A stretch of 64,000 nucleotides of DNA from Aquimarina aquimarini (GTDB lineage Bacteria > Bacteroidota > Bacteroidia > Flavobacteriales > Flavobacteriaceae): NCBI RefSeq assembly GCF_900299535.1, contig NZ_OMKE01000016.1, positions 1 through 64,000 of the forward strand, given 5' to 3'. Every line of letters begins with the position of its first letter. The first letter of the stretch is position 1. This document shows positions 27,748 to 36,246 of this stretch, one piece after another. The notes below the pieces were generated by a model. That model worked only from the letters and a program-made list of their open reading frames with translations. It had not been told where the DNA came from and did no database searches. Both the position numbers and the translations under genes were made by a program.

Positions 27748-28650
27748 ATGCTTAAAATAGCGTATCATCCAATCTATACATATCCTGTTCCTGAAGGGCA
27801 TCGATTTCCGATGATTAAATACGAATTATTGCCCAAACAACTACTTCATGAGGGAACATGCAAAGAAGAGAATTTTTTTAAGCCTACCATTCCAGATCCC
27901 AAAGCTATTCTGGCAATTCATTCTGCAACTTATTTTGAAAACCTTTGCACATTATCTCTAGACTCAAAAGCTTCTAGAAAAATAGGGCTACCCATCTCAA
28001 AACAACTTATTGATCGCGAAGTAATTATTGCTGATGGCACTATAAAAGCATCTAAATATGCATTACGTTATGGTATTGCTATGAATATTGCTGGCGGCAC
28101 TCACCATGCATATACCAATCGAGGAGAAGCTTTTTGCCTACTTAATGACCAAGCTATTGGCGCACGATATCTTCAACATCAAAATATGGTGAAAAAAGTA
28201 CTAATCGTTGACCTTGATGTACACCAAGGAAATGGTACTGCAGAAATTTTCAGGAATGACCAAAGTGTATTTACGTTCTCTATGCATGGCGCAAACAACT
28301 ATCCTTTTAAAAAAGAAACATCTGATTTAGACATCGAGCTTCCTGATCAAACCAATGACAAGGAGTATCTTGCTATCCTAAAAAAAACCTTACCCCTACT
28401 TATTGAAGAACAAAAACCTGATTTTATTTACTATCTAAGTGGTGTAGACATACTATCTACCGACAAATTAGGCAAACTTGCATGTACCGTATCAGGTTGT
28501 GCAGAACGAGATAGATTTGTTATTCAAACCTGTAAAAATCTCGACATTCCCATAATGTGTTCTATGGGCGGCGGCTATTCTCCTAATATTAAAACTATTA
28601 TCGAAGCACACGCAAACACCTATAGAATTGCTCAAGAAATTTATTTCTAA
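27748..28650 (+). CDS. Histone deacetylase superfamily (AcuC/HDAC-like) hydrolase
   Basis: A 300-residue zinc hydrolase of the HDAC/acetoin-utilisation fold. GGTHHA places the paired His at 119-120. The DLDVHQGNGT motif gives D155, D157 (metal) and H159 (metal), and the later YLSGVDIL supplies the second metal Asp. GGGY near 270 forms the substrate pocket. Bacterial members deacetylate acetyl-lysine, acetylpolyamines or other small amides; the substrate here cannot be read from sequence. There is no signal peptide, so it acts in the cytoplasm. Confidence 0.9.
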   Translation: MLKIAYHPIYTYPVPEGHRFPMIKYELLPKQLLHEGTCKEENFFKPTIPDPKAILAIHSATYFENLCTLSLDSKASRKIGLPISKQLIDREVIIADGTIKASKYALRYGIAMNIAGGTHHAYTNRGEAFCLLNDQAIGARYLQHQNMVKKVLIVDLDVHQGNGTAEIFRNDQSVFTFSMHGANNYPFKKETSDLDIELPDQTNDKEYLAILKKTLPLLIEEQKPDFIYYLSGVDILSTDKLGKLACTVSGCAERDRFVIQTCKNLDIPIMCSMGGGYSPNIKTIIEAHANTYRIAQEIYF

Positions 28651-28869
28651 AACATTATTAGCCCGAGTTTCATGTAACAAAACCTACGTAAGTTGACATT
28701 GTTTTCGACAGCAAATTATATCACATATTAAAAAACAAGACCAGTAACCTCTTATAATCAAACATATAACTAGGGTCATTTTATAATAAAATTCTCTTTT
28801 ACATTCTGATTTAATCATTTGTAAATACATATTTATTGTATATTCGGTCTCTAAATTATACCATAATAT

Positions 28870-29217
28870 ATGCAAAAAGATTGTCCTGTATGTGGAGATA
28901 AAATTATTGGGCGAGCAGATAAAAAATTCTGTAGTGATTATTGCCGTAATACACACAATAACCAGCTTAACAAGGATAGTAAAAATCTAGTAAGAAATAT
29001 TAATAATTTATTACGTAAAAATTATCGCATCCTCGAAGAATTAAACCCAAAAGGCAAAACTAAAATCTCTAAAAAAAAGCTATTAGAAAGAGGGTTCAAT
29101 TTTCAGTATTTTACCAGTATTTATGTAACCAAAACAGAAAACACCTATTATTTTGTATATGACCAAGGGTATTTACCCTTAGAAAATGACCTCTATGCCT
29201 TGGTAACACGAAACTAA
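28870..29217 (+). CDS. Small zinc-ribbon protein
   Basis: A 115-residue basic protein. The N terminus has C-P-V-C and, 17 residues later, C-S-D-Y-C-R-N, a treble-clef/zinc-ribbon of the type seen in DUF2116-like proteins. A basic helical middle (NNLLRKNYRILEELNP) and a strand-rich C-terminal part (YYFVYDQGYLPLE) follow. It may bind nucleic acid or the ribosome; nothing in the sequence proves this. It stands alone in its orientation, after an intergenic gap of about 220 bases. Confidence 0.7.
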   Translation: MQKDCPVCGDKIIGRADKKFCSDYCRNTHNNQLNKDSKNLVRNINNLLRKNYRILEELNPKGKTKISKKKLLERGFNFQYFTSIYVTKTENTYYFVYDQGYLPLENDLYALVTRN

Positions 29218-29329
29218 ATAAATGTTCTCGCAGGTGACAAAACTAGGTTGAATGCGTAAAAATCTATAGGAAAATAATGAGTAACTATTATAACCATATA
29301 TCTATTCTTTTTCTATATCAAAATTAAGA

Positions 29330-29800
29330 TTACCGATCTCTCCAATTTTGGCTATTTAACTGCAATGCTGCTTTCATTACATCCTTCTGACTGATTTGCC
29401 CAACAAGTTTCCCGTCTTCCAAGATAGGAAAACGTCTTCTTTTGGTTTCTAAAAATTTATTTGCAGCATCAAAAATATTCAAATTCCCATCTATAGTCTC
29501 TACATCTTTAACCATAAATTTTTCGACCTTAGCATCATCAATTGGCATATTATAATATCTGCTTTCATTTAATTGCTTGAGACAATCTCCCTCAGAAATA
29601 ATTCCTAAAAGTTGATTATTCTCATCGACCACTGGTCCTCCCGATATTTTATGTTTTATTAATGACTCAACAACTTCCATAACCGATTGATCAGGACTAA
29701 ATGTGATGAGGTCTCTTGTCATATAATCCGAAACTTTTATCAATGTCTCATCTGACTTCTTTGTCTTGGAGCGAGCTCCTTGAAAACTGATTATTCCCAT
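29330..29800 (-). CDS. CBS domain-pair protein
   Basis: The start MGIISFQGARS at 29800 is preferred over an ATG four codons upstream; the product is 156 residues. Two CBS motifs fill it: VSDYMTRDLITFSPDQSVME with SGGPVVDENNQLLGIISEGD, and KFMVKDVETIDGNLNI with RRRFPILEDGKLVGQIS. CBS pairs bind adenosyl nucleotides and act as energy sensors. No enzyme or transporter domain is attached, so a partner is expected but is not visible beside it. Confidence 0.9.
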   Translation of the reverse strand: MGIISFQGARSKTKKSDETLIKVSDYMTRDLITFSPDQSVMEVVESLIKHKISGGPVVDENNQLLGIISEGDCLKQLNESRYYNMPIDDAKVEKFMVKDVETIDGNLNIFDAANKFLETKRRRFPILEDGKLVGQISQKDVMKAALQLNSQNWRDR

Positions 29801-30032
29801 AATAAATAGCAATTTAGTGAATATTAAATATAGTGATTTTCAACAACTTATTCAAAAACTCTTTTACTTTGAGCACTCATAGTACTGCACTTTTTTTATA
29901 AAAAACACCCACTTTTCAGCAAATTTATCTGGCCAATCGAATGTCTAGATCAAATCGATTACATCAATATACTTTGTGGATAAAGAAATAACTGTAGCTT
30001 ATTTCTTACCTTTATCATAAATCAATATACAC

Positions 30033-32396
30033 ATGCAAAAGTTTCCCTCACTACTTTCATTTGTTCTTATTATTTGTTCACTGGCTTATACTTTTTACAG
30101 CAGCAAACCTCAATTAATAACTGACCTTAAAACATCAAAACAAGAATTCTCTACGCTTCGTGCTCTAGAGCATGTAAAAAATATTTCTAAAGAATCTCAT
30201 TACCTTGGCAGTTCTGCACATGAAGAAGTAAAAACTTATATTAAAAATGAATTACAACAATTAGGTTTACATCCAGAAATTCAAACAGGTGTTTCTATTT
30301 CTAAAAATGGAACCATAAGCCATCCTCAAAATATTATCGCCAGAATCAAAGGAAGCAATAACACAAAATCTTTGGTATTAATGTCTCACTATGATAGTTC
30401 ACCCCATTCATCATATGGAGCTAGTGATGCTGGTAGTGGAGTAGCAACAATTCTTGAAGGAATAAGAGCATATCTAGCAACCAATAAAATACCAAAAAAC
30501 GATATTATCATTTGCATTACTGATGGAGAAGAATTGGGTCTAAATGGAGCCGAGCTTTTTGTAAATAAACATTCTTGGGCCGAAAACACTGGGCTTGTTC
30601 TTAATTTTGAAGCAAGAGGAAGTGGTGGGAATTCTTATATGCTTATCGAGACCAATGGTAAAAACGGGAAAATGATTGATGAATTCTCTAAGGCTAATGT
30701 AAAATACCCTGTCACCAACTCTCTTGCTTATAGTATTTACAAAATGTTACCCAACGATACTGATCTTACCGTTTTTAGAGAAAAAGGCGATAAGGACGGT
30801 TTTAATTTTGCTTTTATAGATGATCATTTTGACTATCATACCGCTAACGATACGTGGCAAAATCTAGATCTAAACACATTACAACATCAAGGGAGTTATC
30901 TGATGCCATTACTTTCTTACTTCTCTGAAAAAGACATTAGCAATCTTAAGTCTAATCAAGATTTTATTTATTTCAATACTCCTGCTTTTGATCTTGTCAA
31001 ATATCCTTTTGGTTGGATATACACTTTACTTTTTATTGGAATCTTTTTATTTATAGCCTTGATTCTCTATGGTAAATTTTTATACCGAATTGATTTTAAA
31101 GAAATTTTAATGGGATTCACTGCTTTTCTATTATGTTTATTACTAGCTGGTGCGTTAACCTTTGGAGGATGGCAATTACTCAACATTATTTATCCACACT
31201 ATCAAGAAATACAGCATGGATTTACATATAACGGATATCAATACATTCTTGTTTTTGTTTTAATGTCGATTGCCATTTGTTTTAAAGTGTATGGTAAATT
31301 TGGCAAAAGTAAAAACCAAGCGAATCTACTTATTGCACCATTATTTATCTGGCTAATTATTTGCACCATGGCTGCTATCTATCTAAAAGGCGCTAGCTAT
31401 TTTATAATTATAGTGTTATTTGGATTGATATCTTTATTTGTTCTTATACGGCAGAAAAAACCTAATGCCATTTTAATGGTTCTTTTATCATTTCCAGCAA
31501 TTTACATCTTATCTCCCTTTATTGCTTCTTTTCCAGTAGCATTAGGCTTAAAAATTCTTTTTGTTTCTTCAGTATTATCTGTTTTATTATTCGGAATGCT
31601 TATTCCTGTATTTGGGTTTTACAATAGAAAAAAATTATTAGGAAACATCTGTCTTTTATTGAGTATCGTTTTTATTATTGCTGCTCATATAAAATCTGAT
31701 TTCACTACAAAACGACCAAAACCCAACAGTCTTGTATACATATTAGACAAAGATCAAAACAAAGCAGTATGGGCAACCTATGACACTACTCTTGATTCTT
31801 GGAGCAAAAACTACATCATCCCAAAAGAAAATATTGCAGAAGCCTATAATGCGAATACTTTAAAGAGTAAATATCAAAAACCCTTTATATATGCAAACCA
31901 GGCACCAATCAAAAACATAGAATCTCCAAAAATTGATTTAAATAAAGACACTATTATTGGTAATCAAAGATACCTAGAATTATGCATCTCTCCCCAAAGG
32001 GACATTCAAAGATTAGACCTATATACCAATACATTATTTAATTTCAATTCTCTAAAAGCAAATAATGAAGAGGCACAAAATTTTGAATATTATGATGGTA
32101 ATACATACAATGCATTTACAAAAAGATGGGATCAAAACTTACTCACTTATTTTCCTAACAAAAATCAACCATTGGAATTACATATGAAATTTCATAAAGA
32201 TTCGTTACCAAAATTCATGTTATACGAATCCTCATATGACTTATTAACCAATGAACATTTCTCTATACCCTCAAGAGAAAAAAATATGATTCCCAAACCT
32301 TTTATAGTAAATGATGCAGTCATTATCAAAAAAACCATTGAGATAGAGGAATATCAAGAAAAGAAAATAGACACTACAAAAACTCTTGATAAATAA
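30033..32396 (+). CDS. M28-family zinc aminopeptidase with multi-pass membrane region
   Basis: A 787-residue protein. An N-terminal signal anchor (about residues 5-25) is followed by an M28 peptidase domain. Its metal ligands are visible in MSHYDSSPH, GASDAGSGVA, ITDGEELGLNGAELF and the NFEARGSGG segment, with HFDYHTANDTW supplying the last His. From about residue 325 to 560 there are some eight hydrophobic segments, then a soluble C-terminal domain. This layout matches bacterial relatives of ER metallopeptidase 1/FXNA. The peptidase faces the periplasm by the usual topology. The peptide substrate is unknown. Confidence 0.88.
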   Translation: MQKFPSLLSFVLIICSLAYTFYSSKPQLITDLKTSKQEFSTLRALEHVKNISKESHYLGSSAHEEVKTYIKNELQQLGLHPEIQTGVSISKNGTISHPQNIIARIKGSNNTKSLVLMSHYDSSPHSSYGASDAGSGVATILEGIRAYLATNKIPKNDIIICITDGEELGLNGAELFVNKHSWAENTGLVLNFEARGSGGNSYMLIETNGKNGKMIDEFSKANVKYPVTNSLAYSIYKMLPNDTDLTVFREKGDKDGFNFAFIDDHFDYHTANDTWQNLDLNTLQHQGSYLMPLLSYFSEKDISNLKSNQDFIYFNTPAFDLVKYPFGWIYTLLFIGIFLFIALILYGKFLYRIDFKEILMGFTAFLLCLLLAGALTFGGWQLLNIIYPHYQEIQHGFTYNGYQYILVFVLMSIAICFKVYGKFGKSKNQANLLIAPLFIWLIICTMAAIYLKGASYFIIIVLFGLISLFVLIRQKKPNAILMVLLSFPAIYILSPFIASFPVALGLKILFVSSVLSVLLFGMLIPVFGFYNRKKLLGNICLLLSIVFIIAAHIKSDFTTKRPKPNSLVYILDKDQNKAVWATYDTTLDSWSKNYIIPKENIAEAYNANTLKSKYQKPFIYANQAPIKNIESPKIDLNKDTIIGNQRYLELCISPQRDIQRLDLYTNTLFNFNSLKANNEEAQNFEYYDGNTYNAFTKRWDQNLLTYFPNKNQPLELHMKFHKDSLPKFMLYESSYDLLTNEHFSIPSREKNMIPKPFIVNDAVIIKKTIEIEEYQEKKIDTTKTLDK

Positions 32397-32456
32397 CTCA
32401 TCACAACCCTAAATAACTGACAAAAAATAGATTAAAAAATTATATGTTTTTAAAAC

Positions 32457-32486
32457 TTGTAAAAAAGAAGAATTTTCTTTTTACAA
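32457..32486 (+). terminator. Terminator-like hairpin after the M28 peptidase gene
   Basis: TTGTAAAAA(A)GAA pairs with TTCTTTTTACAA, a 12-bp A/T-rich stem with one bulged A and a 5-base loop, 61 bases after the stop codon. Confidence 0.45.
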
Positions 32487-32640
32487 ATAAAATAACATGC
32501 TCAAATCAGAGTTATTAATATTCAAGAAACCTTATTACCCAACTATAATTAAAAATGCATTTTATGCATACTATTGAAACTTATTTATGCCATAGTAAGT
32601 ATAAAGTGTAAGCAAAACTGGTATAAACCTAAAAACCAAC

Positions 32641-32682
32641 ATAATACAAAAACAACGATATCCCCTATCATTTTTGTATTAT
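32641..32682. repeat. Perfect 12-bp inverted repeat upstream of the beta-helix gene
   Basis: ATAATACAAAAA (32641-32652) and TTTTTGTATTAT (32671-32682) are exact complements separated by 18 bases, ending 28 bases before the ATG at 32711. It could be an operator, a leader hairpin or a terminator. Confidence 0.5.
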
Positions 32683-32710
32683 AACTTCATTAAAAAAATA
32701 ACCTCCAATC

Positions 32711-35167
32711 ATGAATAAATTATTTTTTTTATCAATTTTATTAAATGGCTTTATGTTATCCAGCGCATATGCTCAAAACAATGTAACTCCTCAAACGATA
32801 AGTGCAGAAAGCACCTATGAAAACATAGGGATCGTATGGTCAATAACTGGCGACAATGACATGGATAGTAAACTGACAATTGAGTATAAAGCCTCTAGTT
32901 CATCTACTTACCTGCCAACCTATCGTACTATGAGAGCAAACCCTAATAGTAACATAGACGGTAGCTTACTTGGTCTTAATCATCATGCTGGATCTATTGT
33001 GGGACTTACCCCTAATACTAGTTATGATATTAGACTCTCTATTACAGACCCAGATGGTGGCGGAAAAACCGAAAATATAACAGTTACCACAAAAGCAGAG
33101 GTTACAGATACTTATACAGGAACTATTTATTATGTAACCCCTGGTACTGGTGGCGGTACTGGTACATCTGCAAATCCTTATAAAGGATTACAAGAAGCTG
33201 CAAACAATGCTTCTCCTGGATCTGTCTTTCTTCTTGGTTCAGGAACGTATAGTAGTTTTTCTCTGGCTACCTCTGGAACAGAAGCCTTGCCTATAGTTTT
33301 TACAGCAAATCTAGCAGATAATGTCGTTATTGACGGAGCTAATACAACTTCAGGGATCATCACTTTAGGAACTTATAACGGAGCTATACAACATATAATT
33401 ATTGAGAATATAAAAATTCAGAATGGAAAATGGGGAGTTGATGCTCAAAACACACAATATGTAACGGTAAGGCATTGTACTTTTCAGGATGTTGATTATG
33501 GTTATCTAAATCGTCGTGAAAACGGCCTTGAGCACGATCAAACAATCTCTGACAACTATTTCTATGGGAGAACAGCTTGGCCCGTTCCAAATGGATCTAT
33601 TCCTTCAGAAAGATGTATTGACATTCGAGGAAATAGAAATGTAGTACGATACAATTTGATACAAAATTTTGGAGATGGGGTATCTACAGATGGCCCTCCT
33701 TATAAAAAATCTTATGCATTAGATATTCATAACAATGATATTTCTTACATAGGAGATGACATTATAGAAGTAGATGGAACTATTGCTAATACGCGTATAT
33801 GGAGCAACAAAGGATCTAATGGTCGAATGGGGGTAAGTATTGCTCCTGTTTTTGGTGGCCCTTGTTATGTTTATAGAAATGAATTTAACAATATGGAAAC
33901 TTCTACTTATAAGATGAACAGAAAATCTGCTGGCCTCATCATAGTACATAATTCTGCAATCAAAACAGGAAGAGGGACATCTTCTCCATCAGGATGGCAC
34001 AATACTATTTTAAGAAATAACATATTAATCTCAAGCCATTATATTTTTGAAGAATACACTATTCCTTCAAACTCATTAATAGATGATTGGGATTACAACG
34101 CTTATTCTTCTCTAAGAAATGGGACATCTGGACAACCTTGGTTTAAATGGAACAATGTTAAGTATAATCAAATTACTGATCTACAAACAGGTTCTGGGCA
34201 AGAAATGAATGGGTTACAGTTTGATCATACTACCGCTATTACCAATATTAGTTTTCCATCTGCCTATACAGACGGGATAGCATTAGGTAGTTATGATTTT
34301 ACGCTTTCTGCATCCAGCCCATTAATAAATCGAGGAGAAAATATCCCAAACCTTAACGATCGTTTTGTAACAGATGGTTCTCCTGATATTGGAGCACATG
34401 AATACGGGAGACCTCTTCCTCATTATGGGCCTAGAACAGCGTCTCCTGATGATACTACTCCTCCTATAATTACATTATTAGGTAACAATCCTCAAATTAT
34501 TCAACAAGGATCTGGGTACACAGAGCTTGGAGCTACAACTGATGATGGTAGCCAAGTACTTATAGATAGCTCTAATTTTACAGACGCTATAGGAACCTAT
34601 ACTATTACATATAATGCTACAGATAACTCGGGCAATGTAGCATTAGAGGTAACAAGAACTATTAATGTTGTAGATCCAGCAACTACCGCCCCTATAATTA
34701 CACTAATAGGAGATAATCCTCAAATCATTCAACAAGGGTCTGGATACACAGAGCTTGGAGCTACAGCTGATGATGGTAGCCAGGTAACAATAGATAGCTC
34801 TAATTTTACAGACGCTATAGGAACCTATACTATTACATATAATGCTACAGATAATTATGGTAATATTGCATTAGAAGTAACAAGAACTGTTACCGTAGTT
34901 AGCCAATCTACTACTATCCCGCCAGACACTACTCCATTTTACCTTATTACTTATGACCCTGAAACCAATATAATGGACATTGTATCTAAGGAGGATATTC
35001 AAGATTTAAAAATATACGACCTTACTGGTAAAAAAATAAAAGAACTATCTCCTAACACAAGAGAATACCAAGTAAATCTTGAAGGTCTTTCTGATGGTGT
35101 TTATGTAGTAAAAATCAGTAATCCTGACAGTAATGGCACTTTCAAAACTAAACTCATGAAATTTTAA
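32711..35167 (+). CDS. T9SS-exported right-handed parallel beta-helix protein with DUF5011 repeats
   Basis: An 818-residue protein. The signal peptide ends at SSAYAQ. Residues about 25-135 are fibronectin type III-like (AESTYENIGIVWSITGDND, LTPNTSYDIRLSI). Residues about 140-570 form a pectate-lyase-like parallel beta-helix with repeated V-R-H/Y-N turns (YVTVRHCTFQD, NRNVVRYNLIQNFGDG, LDIHNNDISYIGDD). Two DUF5011/HYR-like domains follow (about 585-735), encoded by a 228-base tandem repeat. A type A T9SS sorting domain ends the protein (YDLTGKKIKELSP...KLMKF). A polysaccharide-lyase or adhesin role is plausible; no catalytic triad was identified. It is the only gene of its unit. Confidence 0.85.
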   Translation: MNKLFFLSILLNGFMLSSAYAQNNVTPQTISAESTYENIGIVWSITGDNDMDSKLTIEYKASSSSTYLPTYRTMRANPNSNIDGSLLGLNHHAGSIVGLTPNTSYDIRLSITDPDGGGKTENITVTTKAEVTDTYTGTIYYVTPGTGGGTGTSANPYKGLQEAANNASPGSVFLLGSGTYSSFSLATSGTEALPIVFTANLADNVVIDGANTTSGIITLGTYNGAIQHIIIENIKIQNGKWGVDAQNTQYVTVRHCTFQDVDYGYLNRRENGLEHDQTISDNYFYGRTAWPVPNGSIPSERCIDIRGNRNVVRYNLIQNFGDGVSTDGPPYKKSYALDIHNNDISYIGDDIIEVDGTIANTRIWSNKGSNGRMGVSIAPVFGGPCYVYRNEFNNMETSTYKMNRKSAGLIIVHNSAIKTGRGTSSPSGWHNTILRNNILISSHYIFEEYTIPSNSLIDDWDYNAYSSLRNGTSGQPWFKWNNVKYNQITDLQTGSGQEMNGLQFDHTTAITNISFPSAYTDGIALGSYDFTLSASSPLINRGENIPNLNDRFVTDGSPDIGAHEYGRPLPHYGPRTASPDDTTPPIITLLGNNPQIIQQGSGYTELGATTDDGSQVLIDSSNFTDAIGTYTITYNATDNSGNVALEVTRTINVVDPATTAPIITLIGDNPQIIQQGSGYTELGATADDGSQVTIDSSNFTDAIGTYTITYNATDNYGNIALEVTRTVTVVSQSTTIPPDTTPFYLITYDPETNIMDIVSKEDIQDLKIYDLTGKKIKELSPNTREYQVNLEGLSDGVYVVKISNPDSNGTFKTKLMKF
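34462..34905 (+). repeat. 228-base tandem duplication encoding DUF5011 domains
   Basis: Two units, about 34462-34677 and 34690-34905, are in phase with a period of 228 bases (76 codons). They share a 65-base stretch without any difference (34562-34626 and 34790-34854), pointing to recent duplication or gene conversion. Confidence 0.85.
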
Positions 35168-35275
35168 GTATTTATACCATTTACACCTTGAATTTACCGC
35201 AATAAAACTCTCTTTTACAGTAAATTAAAAGTATAACTGGTTTTGTTCGAAATAAGAAATCAGGCTTCTGAATAA

Positions 35276-35312
35276 AAAGAGAGATCAGTGATTCATATTC
35301 AGGTCTCTTTTT
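35276..35312 (+). terminator. Terminator after the beta-helix gene
   Basis: AAAGAGAGATC and GGTCTCTTTTT pair over 11 positions including two G-U pairs, with a loop of about 15 bases and TTTTTGTTTTT at the 3' side. Confidence 0.6.
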
Positions 35313-35354
35313 GTTTTTAAATGAAGTTACAATCCTTAGAAAACAGGGTATAAA

Positions 35355-35390
35355 AAAAAGTCATTCTGATAAAATCCAGAATGACTTTTT
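35355..35390. terminator. Bidirectional terminator between beta-helix gene and sdhB
   Basis: AAAAAGTCATTCTG (35355-35368) and CAGAATGACTTTTT (35377-35390) form a perfect 14-bp stem with an 8-base loop. A tracts on the left and T tracts on the right make it usable on both strands, mainly for the sdh operon. Confidence 0.85.
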
Positions 35391-35417
35391 TATATGCTTA
35401 TTTTATAAAAGAATACC

Positions 35418-36164
35418 TTATCCTTTCATACTTGCTTTCATATATTCACGATTCATTCGTGCTATGTTTTCTAATGATATTCCTTTAGGACATTCAATCT
35501 CACAAGCTCCTGTATTGGTACAGTTACCAAAACCTTCTTCGTCCATTTGGTTTACCATTGCCATTACACGTTCTGTAGCTTCTACCTGTCCTTGAGGTAA
35601 TAATGCAAATTGAGAAACCTTGGCTGAAGTAAACAACATAGCCGAAGCATTTTTACAAGCTGCTACACAAGCTCCACAACCAATACATGTTGCAGCATCC
35701 ATAGCATCATCTGCATCCTCTTTACGAATAGGAATAGCGTTGGCATCTTGTGTATTTCCAGAAGTATTTACAGAAATATACCCTCCTGATTGCTGTATGC
35801 GATCAAAAGATGCACGGTCTACCATCAAATCTTTGATTACAGGAAATGCTTTTGCTCTAAATGGCTCTATATATATTGTATCTCCATCATTAAACTTACG
35901 CATATGTAACTGACATGTAGTAACCAAACGATCTGGCCCATGAGGCTCTCCATTAATTTGTAATGAACATGCCCCACATATTCCTTCTCTACAGTCATGA
36001 TCAAATACTACAGGTTCTTCTCCTTTATTGACCAAATCTTCGTTTAACACGTCTAACATTTCTAAAAAAGACATATCACCTTCCACTCCAGAAATATTAT
36101 AATCTACTAGTTTTCCCTTAGAATTAGCATCACTCTGACGCCATATTTTTAATGTAAGATTCAT
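35418..36164 (-). CDS. sdhB: Succinate dehydrogenase/fumarate reductase iron-sulfur subunit
   Basis: 248 residues. The plant-type ferredoxin cluster loop is CREGICGAC (C58, C63, C66) with a fourth Cys in TTCQLHM. The C-terminal half has [16 protein letters not shown] and [15 protein letters not shown], providing the 4Fe-4S and 3Fe-4S ligands. It passes electrons from the flavoprotein to menaquinone at the membrane. It is the last gene of the sdhC-sdhA-sdhB operon. Confidence 0.96.
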   Translation of the reverse strand: MNLTLKIWRQSDANSKGKLVDYNISGVEGDMSFLEMLDVLNEDLVNKGEEPVVFDHDCREGICGACSLQINGEPHGPDRLVTTCQLHMRKFNDGDTIYIEPFRAKAFPVIKDLMVDRASFDRIQQSGGYISVNTSGNTQDANAIPIRKEDADDAMDAATCIGCGACVAACKNASAMLFTSAKVSQFALLPQGQVEATERVMAMVNQMDEEGFGNCTNTGACEIECPKGISLENIARMNREYMKASMKG

Positions 36165-36176
36165 ATTTTTAGCTTT

Positions 36177-36242
36177 TGGTTATCAGTTGTTTGCTGTTAG
36201 TTTAAAACAATTCAGTTTATATAAACTAACAACTATCAACCA
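36177..36242. other. Imperfect long stem-loop in the sdhA-sdhB gap
   Basis: The 82-base gap carries TGGTT-AGTTGTT-AGTTTA segments (36177-36204) complementary to TAAACTAACAACTATCAACCA-type sequence at 36222-36242, with a 7-base asymmetry and a 3-base mismatch. It could tune RNA processing or stability between the two genes. Confidence 0.45.
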
Positions 36243-36246
36243 TCAA

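Larger units (their letters stand above)
32397..32710. other. Intergenic region, 314 bases, with two inverted repeats
   Basis: It holds a terminator-like hairpin at 32457-32486 (TTGTAAAAA...TTTTTACAA, one bulged A) and a perfect 12-bp inverted repeat at 32641-32682 just upstream of the beta-helix gene. No coding sequence or RNA gene was seen. Confidence 0.5.

Noticed and set aside
30007..30014. Promoter box TACCTTTA before the M28 peptidase gene
   Set aside because: One mismatch to consensus and the nearest upstream TTTG is about 30 bases away, outside normal spacing.
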